A DNA stretch of 64,000 nt from Staphylococcus sp. M0911 (lineage in GTDB: Bacteria; Bacillota; Bacilli; Staphylococcales; Staphylococcaceae). A program made the position numbers and the translations under genes. Below are positions 8,664 to 18,118 of the stretch, piece by piece. The first letter of the stretch is position 1. Every line of letters begins with the position of its first letter. The notes under the pieces are model-generated. The model worked only from the letters and a program-made list of their open reading frames with translations, was not told the origin of the DNA and searched no databases. The stretch spans positions 992,001 through 1,056,000 of the forward strand of contig NZ_CP022881.1 in the NCBI RefSeq assembly GCF_003491325.1, in the 5' to 3' direction.

Positions 8664-11586
8664 ATCACTTGAGATATATGGCTATGGCCAATTTGTTCAG
8701 CGAAATATTGAGTTTAACCAATCATTTACAGAAATTTTTGGTGAAAATGAAGCTGGTAAATCAACGATTCAAGCTTTCATCCATTCTATATTGTTTGGCT
8801 TTCCAACTAAGAAGTCTAAAGAACCACGTTTAGAACCAAGATTAGGTAATCAATATGGTGGTAAATTAACGCTTCAATTAGACGATGGAAATGTCATTGA
8901 AGTAGAACGTATCAAAGGTAGCGCTCAAGGTGACGTTAAAGTATATCTAGAAGATGGTAGCGTTCGAGATGAAGAATGGTTACAAAAGAAATTGAATTAT
9001 ATATCTAAAAAGACATACCAAGGTATATTTTCTTTTGACGTCCTAGGCTTACAAGATATTCATCGTAATTTAGATGAAAAACAACTACAAGACTATTTAC
9101 TTGAAGCGGGTGCTTTAGGGTCCACTGAATTTACAAGCATGAGAGATACGATTGGTCAGAAAAAGGACGAATTGTATAAAAAGTCAGGTAAAAATCCAAT
9201 TATTAATCAACAAGTGGATCAGTTAAAACAATTAGAAGCACAAATACGTGAAGAAGAAGCGAAACTTGATACGTATCATAGATTAGTTGATGAAAAAGAC
9301 AAATCTTCACGCCGTCTTGACAATATCAAACAGAACTTGAATCAACTCTCTAAAATGCATGAAGAAAAGCAAAAAGAAGTAGCATTACATGATCAAACAC
9401 AAGAATGGAAACAATTAGAACATGCACTAAATGTTGAACCATTACATTTTCCTGAAAAGGGGATTGATCGTTATGAAGCTGCAAATGCGCAAAGACAATC
9501 CTTGCTCAAAGACATTAGTTTAAGAGAACAACAATTGGCTCATATCAAACAAGATAATGAATCTTTAGAACCTGCTAAACAGTCTGATATTGATGCCTTT
9601 AATAGTTTATATCAGCAAGAAAATGAAATTAAACAAAAAGAATATGAATTAAGATCTTTAGAAAAAGAAATTTCTGATAAACAACGTGATAAAGAAAGTA
9701 TGCAATCTAATATTGGTTGGAATGAAACGCATCATGATGTTGATAGTTCAGAGGCAATGAAGAGTCATATTAGTGATCAAATTAAAAACAAGCAAGAGCA
9801 AGTCGCGTATATTCAACAATTAGAACGTAGTATTGAAGATAATAAAATTGAACAAAACGCAAATAGCAATGAATTAGATCACTTAGAAAATCAACTTGTT
9901 CCAGAAGAAACTTTTGAAAAGAAAAAAGAGCACAAACAACAAATTGTTGAATTAAATGAGAAAGAAAATCTCTATGAAAAATTAAAAGAAACATTTGAAA
10001 TTGAACAAGAGCGAAAAAACAAACGCCAAAAAATGTTACGTATGGTATTTATTTTACTAGCAATAGTTGGCGCAGCGTTAACCGTTTTCGCATTTTTAAC
10101 GCAAAACATGATTTTTGGTATTATATTTGCTGTATTAACTGTTGTGTTTGTAATCGGTATATTCCTAGTGAAATCTAAGGAAGTAGATTATAGCGAAACA
10201 ATCACACAAGAAATTGACGATTTAGAAAAACAATTAGAAGTTTTAGAAAATCAATATGATTTAGACTTTGATTTAGATGAGCAACAACGTACACGTGATC
10301 ATTGGCAACATGCTTTAAAAAATAAAGACGTTCTAGATGAAAAATCAAATTATATGAACAATGCATTATCTAAGGCAAAACAACGTTTCAATGATATTAA
10401 TCATAATATTGAAGTTGCGAAACAAGAGTTACATCTTTCACCAAAAATATCAGATAGCCTTATTGTTGAAAGTATAGGTACAATGGGCCAAATCAAATCA
10501 AATGATCAGTATATTGATGAATTAAATTCTAAACGTCATCAAATAGTAAATGATTTAGAGGCATTTTATAATCATGCTGAAGCAGTGACACAATCACAAT
10601 TTACTTACTTTAATAAAATGTCATTCTTCCACGATGTGAAACAATGGCTTAAAAATGCTGAAGAAAGTAATGAAAAGTGGCATAAAAATACTGAACAAAG
10701 TAAATTATTAAATGATGAGTTATCACAGCTACGAACACACTTAGAGGATAATAATCAAACGATTAACGAATTATTTAATCATATCGGTGTGGCTACGGAA
10801 GAAGAATATTATCAACATCATGAAAAATATCAAACATATATAAATCAATTGACGCGTTTCAATGATTTAACAAAATATCTTGAAAATCAAAATTACTCAT
10901 ATGATGCTAGTTCACAATTAAGTGATAAAACAACAGCACAGTTAAACGAGGAAAATCAATTACTTGCACACCAAGTTGACCAATATAATGAACAATATTT
11001 GGATATGCAAGCTGAAGTGAGTGATCTTAATGCTCAAATTGCGCATATGGAAACAGATACGACATTAACACAATTACGTCATGAATATCATAGCTTGAAG
11101 AATAGAATGAATAGCATAGCTAAAGATTGGGCAAGTTTAAGTTACTTACAAAGTTTAGTAGATGAACATATAAAACAAATTAAAGATAAACGTTTACCAC
11201 AGGTGATTAATGAAGCTATTCTTATTTTCACAAATCTTACTAACGGTGCTTATACTAATATTTATTATTCAGAAGAAGCTATTCAAGTTAAACATGAAAA
11301 TGGTCAAATGTACCAACCTGTAGAGTTAAGTCAATCTACGAAAGAGTTGTTATATGTTGCACTTAGATTGAGTTTGATTAAAGTATTAAAACCATATTAT
11401 CCATTCCCAATTATTGTGGATGATGCGTTTGTACACTTTGATAAAGATCGTAAAGAAAGAATGTTAAATTACTTAAGAACATTATCAACGGATCATCAAG
11501 TACTATACTTTACGTGTACTAATGATAATATTGTTCCAACTAAAGAAATGATTACATTAAATAAATTAGAGAAAGGCGGGAAATAA
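8653..11586 (+). CDS. yhaN: YhaN-type SMC/Rad50-like ATPase with a central membrane hairpin
   Basis: A 977-residue ATPase. It has an N-terminal Walker A ([17 protein letters not shown]), long coiled-coil arms rich in Glu, Gln and Lys, and a C-terminal half with the ABC-type signature region [19 protein letters not shown] and Walker B ([12 protein letters not shown]). Near residues 455-510, where Rad50 has its zinc hook, there are instead two hydrophobic segments ([19 protein letters not shown] and [17 protein letters not shown]). This suggests the coiled coil is anchored in the membrane. ATG 8653 is preferred over GTG 8644 since AGAGGTG (8640-8646) serves it. Operon yhaO-yhaN-yhaM. Confidence 0.9.
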   Translation: MIIKSLEIYGYGQFVQRNIEFNQSFTEIFGENEAGKSTIQAFIHSILFGFPTKKSKEPRLEPRLGNQYGGKLTLQLDDGNVIEVERIKGSAQGDVKVYLEDGSVRDEEWLQKKLNYISKKTYQGIFSFDVLGLQDIHRNLDEKQLQDYLLEAGALGSTEFTSMRDTIGQKKDELYKKSGKNPIINQQVDQLKQLEAQIREEEAKLDTYHRLVDEKDKSSRRLDNIKQNLNQLSKMHEEKQKEVALHDQTQEWKQLEHALNVEPLHFPEKGIDRYEAANAQRQSLLKDISLREQQLAHIKQDNESLEPAKQSDIDAFNSLYQQENEIKQKEYELRSLEKEISDKQRDKESMQSNIGWNETHHDVDSSEAMKSHISDQIKNKQEQVAYIQQLERSIEDNKIEQNANSNELDHLENQLVPEETFEKKKEHKQQIVELNEKENLYEKLKETFEIEQERKNKRQKMLRMVFILLAIVGAALTVFAFLTQNMIFGIIFAVLTVVFVIGIFLVKSKEVDYSETITQEIDDLEKQLEVLENQYDLDFDLDEQQRTRDHWQHALKNKDVLDEKSNYMNNALSKAKQRFNDINHNIEVAKQELHLSPKISDSLIVESIGTMGQIKSNDQYIDELNSKRHQIVNDLEAFYNHAEAVTQSQFTYFNKMSFFHDVKQWLKNAEESNEKWHKNTEQSKLLNDELSQLRTHLEDNNQTINELFNHIGVATEEEYYQHHEKYQTYINQLTRFNDLTKYLENQNYSYDASSQLSDKTTAQLNEENQLLAHQVDQYNEQYLDMQAEVSDLNAQIAHMETDTTLTQLRHEYHSLKNRMNSIAKDWASLSYLQSLVDEHIKQIKDKRLPQVINEAILIFTNLTNGAYTNIYYSEEAIQVKHENGQMYQPVELSQSTKELLYVALRLSLIKVLKPYYPFPIIVDDAFVHFDKDRKERMLNYLRTLSTDHQVLYFTCTNDNIVPTKEMITLNKLEKGGK

Positions 11587-12527
11587 TGAGAAATGTAGAA
11601 AAATTAAATCCCGGTGATTCAGTTAATCACTTCTTTTTAATCCACAGAGCAACACAAGGTGTGACAGCTCAAGGTAAAGACTATATGACACTTTATTTAC
11701 AAGACAAAAGTGGAGATATTGAGGCTAAATTATGGACTGCAACGAAAGAAGATATGCAGACATTGAAGCCAGAAGAAATCGTACATGTAAAAGGTGATGT
11801 CATTAACTATCGTGGTCGTAAACAAATGAAAGTGAATCAAATTCGATTAGCGACACCTGAAGATAACATGAATACACAAGATTTCGTAGATGGAGCACCT
11901 ATGTCTCCAGCTGAAATTCAAGAAGCACTTTCCCATTATATGTTAGATATTGAGAATGCTAATTTACAACGCATTACAAGACATTTAATTAAAAAGTATC
12001 AAGAAAGTTTCTTTACATTTCCAGCTGCAAGTTCACATCATCATAATTTTGCGAGTGGTTTAAGTTATCATGTTTTAACGATGTTAAAAGTTGCTAAATC
12101 TATTTGTGATATATACCCACTATTAAATAGAAGCCTATTATATAGTGCCATCATTTTACATGATTTAGGAAAAGTAAAAGAGCTTAGTGGACCTGTGGCT
12201 ACAACGTATACTGTTGAAGGTAATTTATTAGGGCATATTTCAATTGCAAGTGATGAAGTGGCTGAAGCAGCAAAAGAGCTTGGAATCGAAGGTGAAGAGG
12301 TGATGTTATTAAGACATATGATCTTAGCTCATCACGGTAAATTAGAGTTTGGTTCACCTAAAATGCCGCATTTAAAAGAAGCCGAGATTCTATTTTTCAT
12401 AGATAATATAGATGCTAAAATGAATATGTTTGAAAAAGCATTTAAGAAAACTGAAAAAGGCCAATTTACTGAGCGAATCTTTGGTCTTGAAAATAGACAA
12501 TTCTACAATCCAATACAATTAGATTAA
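11586..12527 (+). CDS. yhaM: 3'-5' exoribonuclease YhaM (CBF1)
   Basis: A 313-residue nuclease. It has an N-terminal OB-fold of the tRNA_anti type (about residues 15-95, [25 protein letters not shown] read as a split motif) and an HD domain ([41 protein letters not shown]) that binds the catalytic metals. YhaM trims short 3' RNA tails and can degrade ssDNA. Its ATG overlaps the yhaN stop by one base. A terminator lies 6 bp after the stop. Length and domain order are normal for the family. Confidence 0.95.
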   Translation: MRNVEKLNPGDSVNHFFLIHRATQGVTAQGKDYMTLYLQDKSGDIEAKLWTATKEDMQTLKPEEIVHVKGDVINYRGRKQMKVNQIRLATPEDNMNTQDFVDGAPMSPAEIQEALSHYMLDIENANLQRITRHLIKKYQESFFTFPAASSHHHNFASGLSYHVLTMLKVAKSICDIYPLLNRSLLYSAIILHDLGKVKELSGPVATTYTVEGNLLGHISIASDEVAEAAKELGIEGEEVMLLRHMILAHHGKLEFGSPKMPHLKEAEILFFIDNIDAKMNMFEKAFKKTEKGQFTERIFGLENRQFYNPIQLD

Positions 12528-12532
12528 TATGA

Positions 12533-12571
12533 AAAAAGGTGATGAACTCGAATATGAATTCATCACCTTTT
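12533..12571 (+). terminator. Terminator of the yhaONM operon
   Basis: AAAAGGTGATGAA pairs with TTCATCACCTTTT. Confidence 0.85.
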
Positions 12572-12615
12572 AATTTAATCTATTATCTATATATTTCAAA
12601 AGTGAGTAGAGATGA

Positions 12616-12621
12616 TATAAT
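12616..12621 (+). promoter_or_regulatory. Promoter (-10) of the Fst-like toxin mRNA
   Basis: TATAAT lies 16 bp after TTTCAA, a weak -35. Transcription would start near 12628. The leader then folds (ATCGTC with GACGAT; GCCT with AGGC), as is typical for the stable 5' end of Fst/par toxin mRNAs. Confidence 0.55.
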
Positions 12622-12678
12622 AATATCGTCGCCTATCTCTCAGGCGTCATTTTGACGATGAGAGGGGATGTTACTTCC

Positions 12679-12774
12679 ATGACTGAAATCTTTGTTCATA
12701 TCGCAACTACTGTTTTTAGTGGTTGTATCGTTACATTATTTGCGCATTGGCTACGCCATCGTAACGATAAGTAA
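12679..12774 (+). CDS. Fst/PepA1-family small membrane toxin of a type I toxin-antitoxin system
   Basis: A 31-residue peptide beginning MTEIFVHIATTVFSGC and ending HWLRHRNDK. It is one hydrophobic helix with a basic tail. The FVHI...SGC...W-L-R-R/HxN pattern is that of S. aureus PepA1 (SprA1) and other staphylococcal Fst-like toxins, which insert in the membrane. GAGGGG lies 11 bp before the ATG. The locus has the full par layout: a structured leader, a direct repeat over the start codon (12682-12696) that recurs at 12847-12861, and a convergent antisense RNA. It sits in the gap between yhaM and prsA and is too short for ordinary gene calling. Confidence 0.88.
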   Translation: MTEIFVHIATTVFSGCIVTLFAHWLRHRNDK

Positions 12775-12798
12775 ATAGGCGACACATGTAGCTACACT

Positions 12799-12862
12799 AA
12801 AAAATCCCCTCACTACCGCAAATGGTGAGGGGATTGGTGTTTCCATACTGAAATCTTTGTTA
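12799..12862 (-). ncRNA. Antisense antitoxin RNA of the Fst-like system
   Basis: On the minus strand TTGCAA (12890-12895) and TATAAT (12868-12873) are separated by 16 bp and predict a start near 12862. The transcript begins with the complement of ACTGAAATCTTTGTT (12847-12861). That repeat is identical to 12682-12696 at the toxin start, so the RNA can pair there and block translation. It ends in a hairpin (AATCCCCTCAC with GTGAGGGGATT) followed by six T on the minus strand. The hairpin is shared with the 3' end of the toxin mRNA. Confidence 0.8.
12803..12835. terminator. Shared terminator hairpin of toxin mRNA and antitoxin RNA
   Basis: AATCCCCTCAC pairs perfectly with GTGAGGGGATT. The T run is strongest on the minus strand, so it mainly ends the antitoxin RNA. 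Confidence 0.85.
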
Positions 12863-12925
12863 TATATATTATAACATGTGTAAATAGGATTGCAAAATGT
12901 TACAGTCGTCAATGCTAATTTTGAA

Positions 12926-13918
12926 TTATGAGCCTGTCATTCCTGGAGCACCTTGTTGCATGCTAGCGCCACCTTGTGATGACTGTTGTTCTTGTTGTTT
13001 AATCTTGTCTGGATCTAAAATTGTATCATCAACAGCTTTTTTAATATCTCTATCTTTATAATCTACTTTATATTCATCTAGAATTTCTTTATAAGCATCG
13101 GTAAGTAATTTAGGATCTTTTTGAATTTTTTGTTCTAAAATTTTAGATTTTAGATTTGATTTTTCTGAATTAAAGTCAGTTTCTTTGTCAGCTTTAATGA
13201 TATGGTAACCATAATCAGTTTTGATAACTTTAGAAACTTCACCTTCTTTAAGTTTAAATAGTGCTTTGTCGAAGCTTTCCATCATTTGACCTTTTGTTAC
13301 ATAACCAAGGGAACCATCTTTTTTAGCACTAGATTTATCCATTGATTCTTTTTTGGCGATTTCTCCAAATTTACTTGGATCTTTGGAAACTTCTTTTTGA
13401 ATTTCTTCAGCTTTTTGTTTAGCTTTCTTATCTGATAAGCCTTCTTTATCACTATCTTTAGATTTGACTTTGATTAAGATATGAGAAGCTTTTTTAGTAT
13501 TATCTTTGATTTCTTTGTCCGAAACTTTAATCTTATCATTTAATAATTCTTTCTGATAAGCAGATAAACGTTTTTGATCTTTGTATTCATCCATTGACAT
13601 ACCTTGTTGTTTTAAAACACTTTCAAATTGTTCTTTACCACCATATTGCTTTTCTTCTTTTTTGATATCTTTATCAATATCTTTAGTATCTACTTTATCT
13701 TTATATTTATCAGCGAGAATTTTATCTAGAGCGATACTGAATGATTTACTAGCAATTTGATCTTTGCCAATTTTCTTCATAACATCCTCAACTTTAACAT
13801 CACCAGCTTTAGATGATATGAGCGTGTTCTCTTTTGAATCTGTCGAATCTGAGCCACATGCACCTAGTAAAAGGGCACTTGCTGTCACTGGTATCATGAT
13901 TTTGTTAAATGCTTTCAT
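12926..13918 (-). CDS. prsA: Foldase lipoprotein PrsA (parvulin-type peptidyl-prolyl isomerase)
   Basis: An extracytoplasmic chaperone that helps secreted proteins fold after Sec translocation. The 330-residue protein has a lipoprotein signal with lipobox LLLGAC (Cys 21). It has a charged helical N-domain and a parvulin domain at about residues 140-245 ([52 protein letters not shown]). The C-terminal tail is Gln/Gly/Ser-rich ([19 protein letters not shown]). AAAGGAG precedes the ATG. It is monocistronic on the minus strand; no clear terminator of its own is seen before the toxin-antitoxin locus. Confidence 0.95.
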   Translation of the reverse strand: MKAFNKIMIPVTASALLLGACGSDSTDSKENTLISSKAGDVKVEDVMKKIGKDQIASKSFSIALDKILADKYKDKVDTKDIDKDIKKEEKQYGGKEQFESVLKQQGMSMDEYKDQKRLSAYQKELLNDKIKVSDKEIKDNTKKASHILIKVKSKDSDKEGLSDKKAKQKAEEIQKEVSKDPSKFGEIAKKESMDKSSAKKDGSLGYVTKGQMMESFDKALFKLKEGEVSKVIKTDYGYHIIKADKETDFNSEKSNLKSKILEQKIQKDPKLLTDAYKEILDEYKVDYKDRDIKKAVDDTILDPDKIKQQEQQSSQGGASMQQGAPGMTGS

Positions 13919-14051
13919 ATGTTGTTAGCTCCTTTATGTATATAATCAACGTAAATATAACATATAAAAGGGAAGGTACCAATTCAAAACCCTCTCTATA
14001 GGACTATAGTACTAGGTGATTTATAGACAAAAGTCCATGACGATAAAAAAC

Positions 14052-14333
14052 GAGGTTGAGACATAAAGCTTTTGTGCTTCTGGGAAACCGATTAACGGCA
14101 TCCCAAAAGCAGGATTATCGACAGAAGGGACCCAACATAGAGAAATTGGTATTCCAATTTCTGCAAATAATGCAAGTTGGGCAAACGCTCACGATTCGAC
14201 AAAATTTGGAAAACAATTCAAATGAACAAACTCAACTATTGAGTTTGTAAGAACTACTAACCTATGAATAAGGAAGTAGTTCTTTATCATCGTTCGGTTC
14301 TGCTCAAATCCTAAACGCTTTTGTCCCGACCTC
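14052..14333. repeat. Dispersed staphylococcal intergenic repeat with inverted ends
   Basis: This gene-free interval starts with GAGGTTGAGACA (14052-14063) and ends with its near-complement TGTCCCGACCTC (14322-14333). It holds inner hairpins: ACAAACTCAA with TTGAGTTTGT (about 14224-14249), and AAGAACTACT with AGTAGTTCTT (about 14249-14285). This is the look of the short GGGACA-bordered elements scattered between genes in staphylococci. A 64-codon frame inside it has no ribosome binding site and no family. The related hairpin near 45560 suggests a second copy in this window. Confidence 0.6.
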
Positions 14334-14346
14334 TTTAGATTTAAAC

Positions 14347-14904
14347 TTATAAAGTAGAAACGAATTTTTCTTTTTTTAAAATGTGAACGCCTGATTGATG
14401 TTCTTCAATATAATTACCATAGTTTGAAAACACTAGGATTTTTAAATAAAGTAAATCAAGTACAGAAAAACCAAAATTAAGTGCTAATAGAAACATACAA
14501 TAATGTCCATATTGAGGGAAATACATACATAAAAAAATAAATAAAGATGATATTAATATAAAAGGTAATATCAAGTTGATACAAAAATAAACTTTATGAA
14601 TAGGTGTATTTACATAAGTATTAAAATATGGAATCCATTTCTTTCGAGTTAATTTATGAATTCGAAATGATTTGTAAAAGGGTAAGAAAAATAATAAATG
14701 AACCCCTTTATGCAATGGATACATAAAAAATATAAGTACAAGCACAATCAAAAAATGTTTATCTGATAATGGCGTGTTACTAAAAAAGTACATGACTTCA
14801 TAACTAAACAAAAACATTATAATGGTACCAACGATGCTCATGAATGCAATTCTAGGTATACCAAATCTTTCATGAATATCAATTTGTCTTGTACATAAAA
14901 ACAT
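14347..14904 (-). CDS. DUF3267 family membrane protein (zincin-like fold)
   Basis: A 185-residue protein with four to five hydrophobic segments (IAFMSIVGTIIMFLFSYEVM, FLIVLVLIFFMYPL, VYFCINLILPFILISSLFIF, YCMFLLALNFGFSVLDLLYL). The DUF3267 family carries a metalloprotease-like HExxH; here the position reads PLHKGVHLLFFLP, with Lys where the catalytic Glu is expected. It may thus be a non-catalytic member. GAGG precedes the ATG. It lies between prsA and the YtxH-like gene, as its counterpart does in other staphylococci. The function is unknown. Confidence 0.75.
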   Translation of the reverse strand: MFLCTRQIDIHERFGIPRIAFMSIVGTIIMFLFSYEVMYFFSNTPLSDKHFLIVLVLIFFMYPLHKGVHLLFFLPFYKSFRIHKLTRKKWIPYFNTYVNTPIHKVYFCINLILPFILISSLFIFLCMYFPQYGHYCMFLLALNFGFSVLDLLYLKILVFSNYGNYIEEHQSGVHILKKEKFVSTL

Positions 14905-15030
14905 GCAACATGCCTCATTTCTTAGTCAATATATGTATGGTATTATCTATTGAATTAGAGATGAAGTCAATAGGTACTTTAGTAAAAAACAGTCAAACAC
15001 CATAATTCAAAAGTGATTCAATATATTAGA

Positions 15031-15083
15031 AACCCCTATTCAAAAATGCAATTATTGATTGCACTTTTTGAATAGGGGAAACC
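15031..15083 (-). terminator. Long hairpin terminator after the YtxH-like gene
   Basis: CCCCTATTCAAAAA pairs with TTTTTGAATAGGGG, with a further inner stem GCAAT/ATTGC. It lies 15 bp past the stop of the minus-strand gene at 15098. Confidence 0.75.
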
Positions 15084-15097
15084 CAATAATGATTCAT

Positions 15098-15469
15098 TTA
15101 TTTTTCTTTAGAAAATGTGTTACTGATTTCTTCGCCACGGTTTTGTAAATTCTCAATGTGAGATTGTAGCTTTTCAATATTAGGGTTAATATCAGACTTG
15201 AAGTTACCGATTAATGTTTTGATTTCATCACCGATTGAACTACCAAATTCTGTTCCTTCATTTTTAATTTGTGAACTATAATTTAATATGTCATTAAATG
15301 ATTGTTTCATTGTTTCTAGTTCACGTTGTAACTCTGATTGAGCGCCAGTTGGTTGTCCGCCATCAATCGTGTTATTTTTAACGCTTTGGTCATCACGATT
15401 ACGCAATGAGACTGCGAAACCTGCGGCAACACCTACGCCAATACCAAACAATACGCGTGTTACTTTCAT
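15098..15469 (-). CDS. YtxH-like small protein with an N-terminal glycine-rich membrane segment
   Basis: A 123-residue protein whose N-terminus, VLFGIGVGVAAGFAVSLRNR, is the glycine-rich helix of the YtxH/general-stress family. The rest is a polar, probably helical tail (LQRELETMKQSFNDILNYSS, IEKLQSHIENLQNRGEEIS). The ATG at 15469 is used because GGAGATT lies 5-11 bp upstream; the frame can extend to 15514 but has no site there. It lies downstream of hit on the same strand. The role is unknown, probably envelope-associated. Confidence 0.75.
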   Translation of the reverse strand: MKVTRVLFGIGVGVAAGFAVSLRNRDDQSVKNNTIDGGQPTGAQSELQRELETMKQSFNDILNYSSQIKNEGTEFGSSIGDEIKTLIGNFKSDINPNIEKLQSHIENLQNRGEEISNTFSKEK

Positions 15470-15546
15470 TATAAATCTCCTCACTTTTATATCTCGGATA
15501 ATTGTATTATTCATCTTATACCCATTTTAAGACAAATTAAGCATGA

Positions 15547-15972
15547 TTATTCAAATTGAGCTTGAATTTGAGCAGCAATTTCTTTTTTGACTTCATCATT
15601 TAACGTTTCTTCATGTGTTTCCCATTTATAACCAAAACCATCAATGTCATTTTCATATCTTGGAATTAAATGGAAATGTAAATGGAAAACAGATTGATCG
15701 GCGAATTCACCATTATTTTGTATAATGTTTAAGCCATCAGGATTAAATGCTTTTTTAATTGCATTTGCCACTTTAGGAAGAGCAACACCTATATGTTTCA
15801 TTGTTTCTTCATCTGTTTCAAAGATATTTGCTGAGGCTTTTTTAGGGATTAACAGTGTATGACCTTTCGTTACTTGAGAAATATCTAAAAAGGCATAGAC
15901 ATAATCATTTTCATAAATTTTAAAGCTAGGAATTTCACCAGTAATAATTTTACTGAAAATCGTTTCAGACAT
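15547..15972 (-). CDS. hit: HIT-family nucleotide hydrolase
   Basis: A 141-residue protein of the histidine triad superfamily with the catalytic HLHFHLIPRY (HxHxHxx) near residue 100 and the N-terminal CIFSKI-like start reduced to MSETIFSKIITGEIPSFKIY. HIT proteins of the Hint branch cleave adenosine phosphoramidates or acyl-adenylates. It is divergent from ecsA (131 bp apart), an arrangement shared with B. subtilis. GGAG precedes the ATG. Confidence 0.93.
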   Translation of the reverse strand: MSETIFSKIITGEIPSFKIYENDYVYAFLDISQVTKGHTLLIPKKASANIFETDEETMKHIGVALPKVANAIKKAFNPDGLNIIQNNGEFADQSVFHLHFHLIPRYENDIDGFGYKWETHEETLNDEVKKEIAAQIQAQFE

Positions 15973-16103
15973 GTTGATTACACTCCTCTTCTCTTCATCT
16001 TAAAGTATATTATAGCATTACTAACAAAAATTCGTCATTCTTCATAGCTAATTTTAGGTGTAATTCATTATTTTTGATACAATAGGTCTCGTGGAGGTGC
16101 CTT

Positions 16104-16844
16104 ATGACAGTAAAAGTAGAACATCTAACAGGTGGTTACGGTAAACGACCTGTAATTAAGGATATTAATTTTGAATTAAAAAAAGGCGAAATCGTTGGAT
16201 TAATTGGTCTGAATGGTGCTGGTAAAAGTACTACGATCAAACATATGTTAGGACTTTTAACACCTACATCAGGCTCATTATCAATTTCAAATACTAATAT
16301 AACAGACGATATTGAAACATATCGTCGAAAATTATCATATATTCCAGAATCACCAGTTATTTATGATGAATTAACGTTACAAGAACATATTGAAATGACT
16401 GCAATGGCATATGGTCTATCTCAAGAAGAAGCAATGAAAAGGGCAGAACCATTATTAAAAATATTTAGGTTACAAGATGAATTAAAAGTCTTCCCAAGCC
16501 ATTTTTCAAAAGGTATGAAGCAAAAAGTGATGATCATATGTGCTTTTATTGTTAATCCTGAATTGTACATTATTGACGAACCATTTTTAGGTTTAGACCC
16601 ATTAGGTATACAGTCCATGCTTGATTTAATGGTAGAAAAGAAAAATGAAGGGCGTACAGTGTTAATGAGTACACATATCTTAGCCACTGCCGAACGCTAC
16701 TGTGATCGTTTTATCATTTTAGATAAAGGTGAAGTTGTGGCCTTTGGAAATTTAGAGGAATTAAGAACGCAAACTGGTCTAAATCATCATACACTTGATG
16801 ATATTTATATACATGTTACTCAAGGTGGACATGCCAATGAATAA
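16104..16844 (+). CDS. ecsA: ABC transporter ATP-binding protein EcsA
   Basis: The ATPase of the EcsAB transporter. The 246-residue protein has Walker A (GLNGAGKSTTIKH), Q-loop (YIPESPVIYDELT), signature (FSKGMKQKVMI, a diverged LSGGQ), Walker B (LYIIDEPFLGLDP) and the H-loop STHILA. In B. subtilis loss of Ecs impairs secretion, competence and RasP-dependent intramembrane proteolysis. GTGGAGGTG precedes the ATG. It overlaps ecsB by 8 bp. No ecsC follows. Confidence 0.94.
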   Translation: MTVKVEHLTGGYGKRPVIKDINFELKKGEIVGLIGLNGAGKSTTIKHMLGLLTPTSGSLSISNTNITDDIETYRRKLSYIPESPVIYDELTLQEHIEMTAMAYGLSQEEAMKRAEPLLKIFRLQDELKVFPSHFSKGMKQKVMIICAFIVNPELYIIDEPFLGLDPLGIQSMLDLMVEKKNEGRTVLMSTHILATAERYCDRFIILDKGEVVAFGNLEELRTQTGLNHHTLDDIYIHVTQGGHANE

Positions 16845-18060
16845 TCAGGCAACGACATTATTTAGAAAGCGTCAAAAGGCGATACGTAAAGAAAAGAATT
16901 ACTACAATAAATTTATTTTTAATGGTCATTTTACTGTCTTTCTTTTAATCTTGTTCGGTGCTTTTATCATGGGGTATGGAGAGTGGTTAAAACATATACC
17001 TAAGCATATCGATTATGCACTTATAACTAGTATGATTATCGCGATTGCTTCATTATTTCCATTAAGAACATTATTAAAAGAAGCAGATCAGATTTTTTTA
17101 TTACCGTTTGAAAAGTATATGAAACGATATATGTCATTAAGTATTCAATATAGTTACTTTGCAAGAATAATAATGCAATTGGTATTACTCATTGTACCAT
17201 TTCCATTATTTTATAAATTAAATCATCACCATTTGCAGTACTATATTGTTTTTGTAGTAATTGCACTAATATTACCCTATTTAGTATTATGCCTAAGATG
17301 GATTGGTTATCAATTAGGTGTATCAACTTGGTTAATGAATATAGGCTTTTTTATTATTTTAAGTATTAACTATTATTTGATTCTCGGAATGCAAACGTAT
17401 TTCGCGTTAATTATCACGTTAGTCATATTAATATTGATTGTTATTTTAAAATCTAAAGCAGACAAACAATTATACCCATGGGATAGAATGATTGGGGTAG
17501 AACATAGACATTATACTAATTATTATAAGTTTGTAAATATGTTTACCGATGTCAAACATCTTAGAGAATCTGCGGTTAGACGTAGTTATTTAGATTTTAT
17601 CTTGCCGGTACCAAAAGGTAAAAAGTTTAATGCAAATCAAATGTATTTATATTTATTTATACGAAGTTTTGTACGTGGTAGAGATGCTTTCAGCATCATA
17701 TTAAGATTGACACTTATTGCGGTGATATTAATGGTATGGCTTTCAAATCCAGTAGTATCTATATTAATAGGTAGTCTGTTTATGTATATTACTTTATTAC
17801 AAATGTCTCAGTTTTATACTCAACAAGCCTATGGACTATGGCCACAGGTTTGGCCAGTACCTGATACAATTGTTATCAAGGGTTATGAGAAGTTTTTATA
17901 TAGACTTATGATTATTATTGGTTTGATATTAACAATTACATTTTCAATCATGAATCCAACATTATTTTTCTTTTCAATCGTATTCTTCTTAGTTGGTTAT
18001 TTAACAATTAGAAGTACCATTAAAAAATTAAAATACCAAGAAACATTATTAAGAGATTAA
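16837..18060 (+). CDS. ecsB: ABC transporter membrane protein EcsB
   Basis: The permease partner of EcsA. It is 407 residues with about eight to ten hydrophobic segments, starting MNNQATTLFRKRQKAIRKEK, a basic cytoplasmic N-terminus. The ATG at 16837 is chosen since AAGGTGG (16822-16828) lies 8 bp before it; ATG 16831 would be too close. It overlaps the ecsA stop, so the two are translationally coupled. The PVPKGKKFN loop and QAYGLWPQVWPVPDTI segment are conserved in EcsB proteins. The substrate is not known. Confidence 0.93.
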   Translation: MNNQATTLFRKRQKAIRKEKNYYNKFIFNGHFTVFLLILFGAFIMGYGEWLKHIPKHIDYALITSMIIAIASLFPLRTLLKEADQIFLLPFEKYMKRYMSLSIQYSYFARIIMQLVLLIVPFPLFYKLNHHHLQYYIVFVVIALILPYLVLCLRWIGYQLGVSTWLMNIGFFIILSINYYLILGMQTYFALIITLVILILIVILKSKADKQLYPWDRMIGVEHRHYTNYYKFVNMFTDVKHLRESAVRRSYLDFILPVPKGKKFNANQMYLYLFIRSFVRGRDAFSIILRLTLIAVILMVWLSNPVVSILIGSLFMYITLLQMSQFYTQQAYGLWPQVWPVPDTIVIKGYEKFLYRLMIIIGLILTITFSIMNPTLFFFSIVFFLVGYLTIRSTIKKLKYQETLLRD

Positions 18061-18063
18061 ATG

Positions 18064-18118
18064 AAAAAGTTGTCCTATAGCGAAAGAAGTATCTACGCTA
18101 TAGAACAACTTATTTTTT
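18064..18118. terminator. Bidirectional terminator between ecsB and traP
   Basis: AAGTTGTCCTATAGCG pairs with CGCTATAGAACAACTT, with A and T runs at either side. Confidence 0.9.

Noticed and set aside
14056..14250. 64-codon plus-strand frame
   Set aside because: It lies inside the intergenic repeat, has no ribosome binding site and no recognisable protein features.
16421..16687. 88-codon minus-strand frame in ecsA
   Set aside because: Shadow of a well-supported gene, with no start signals.
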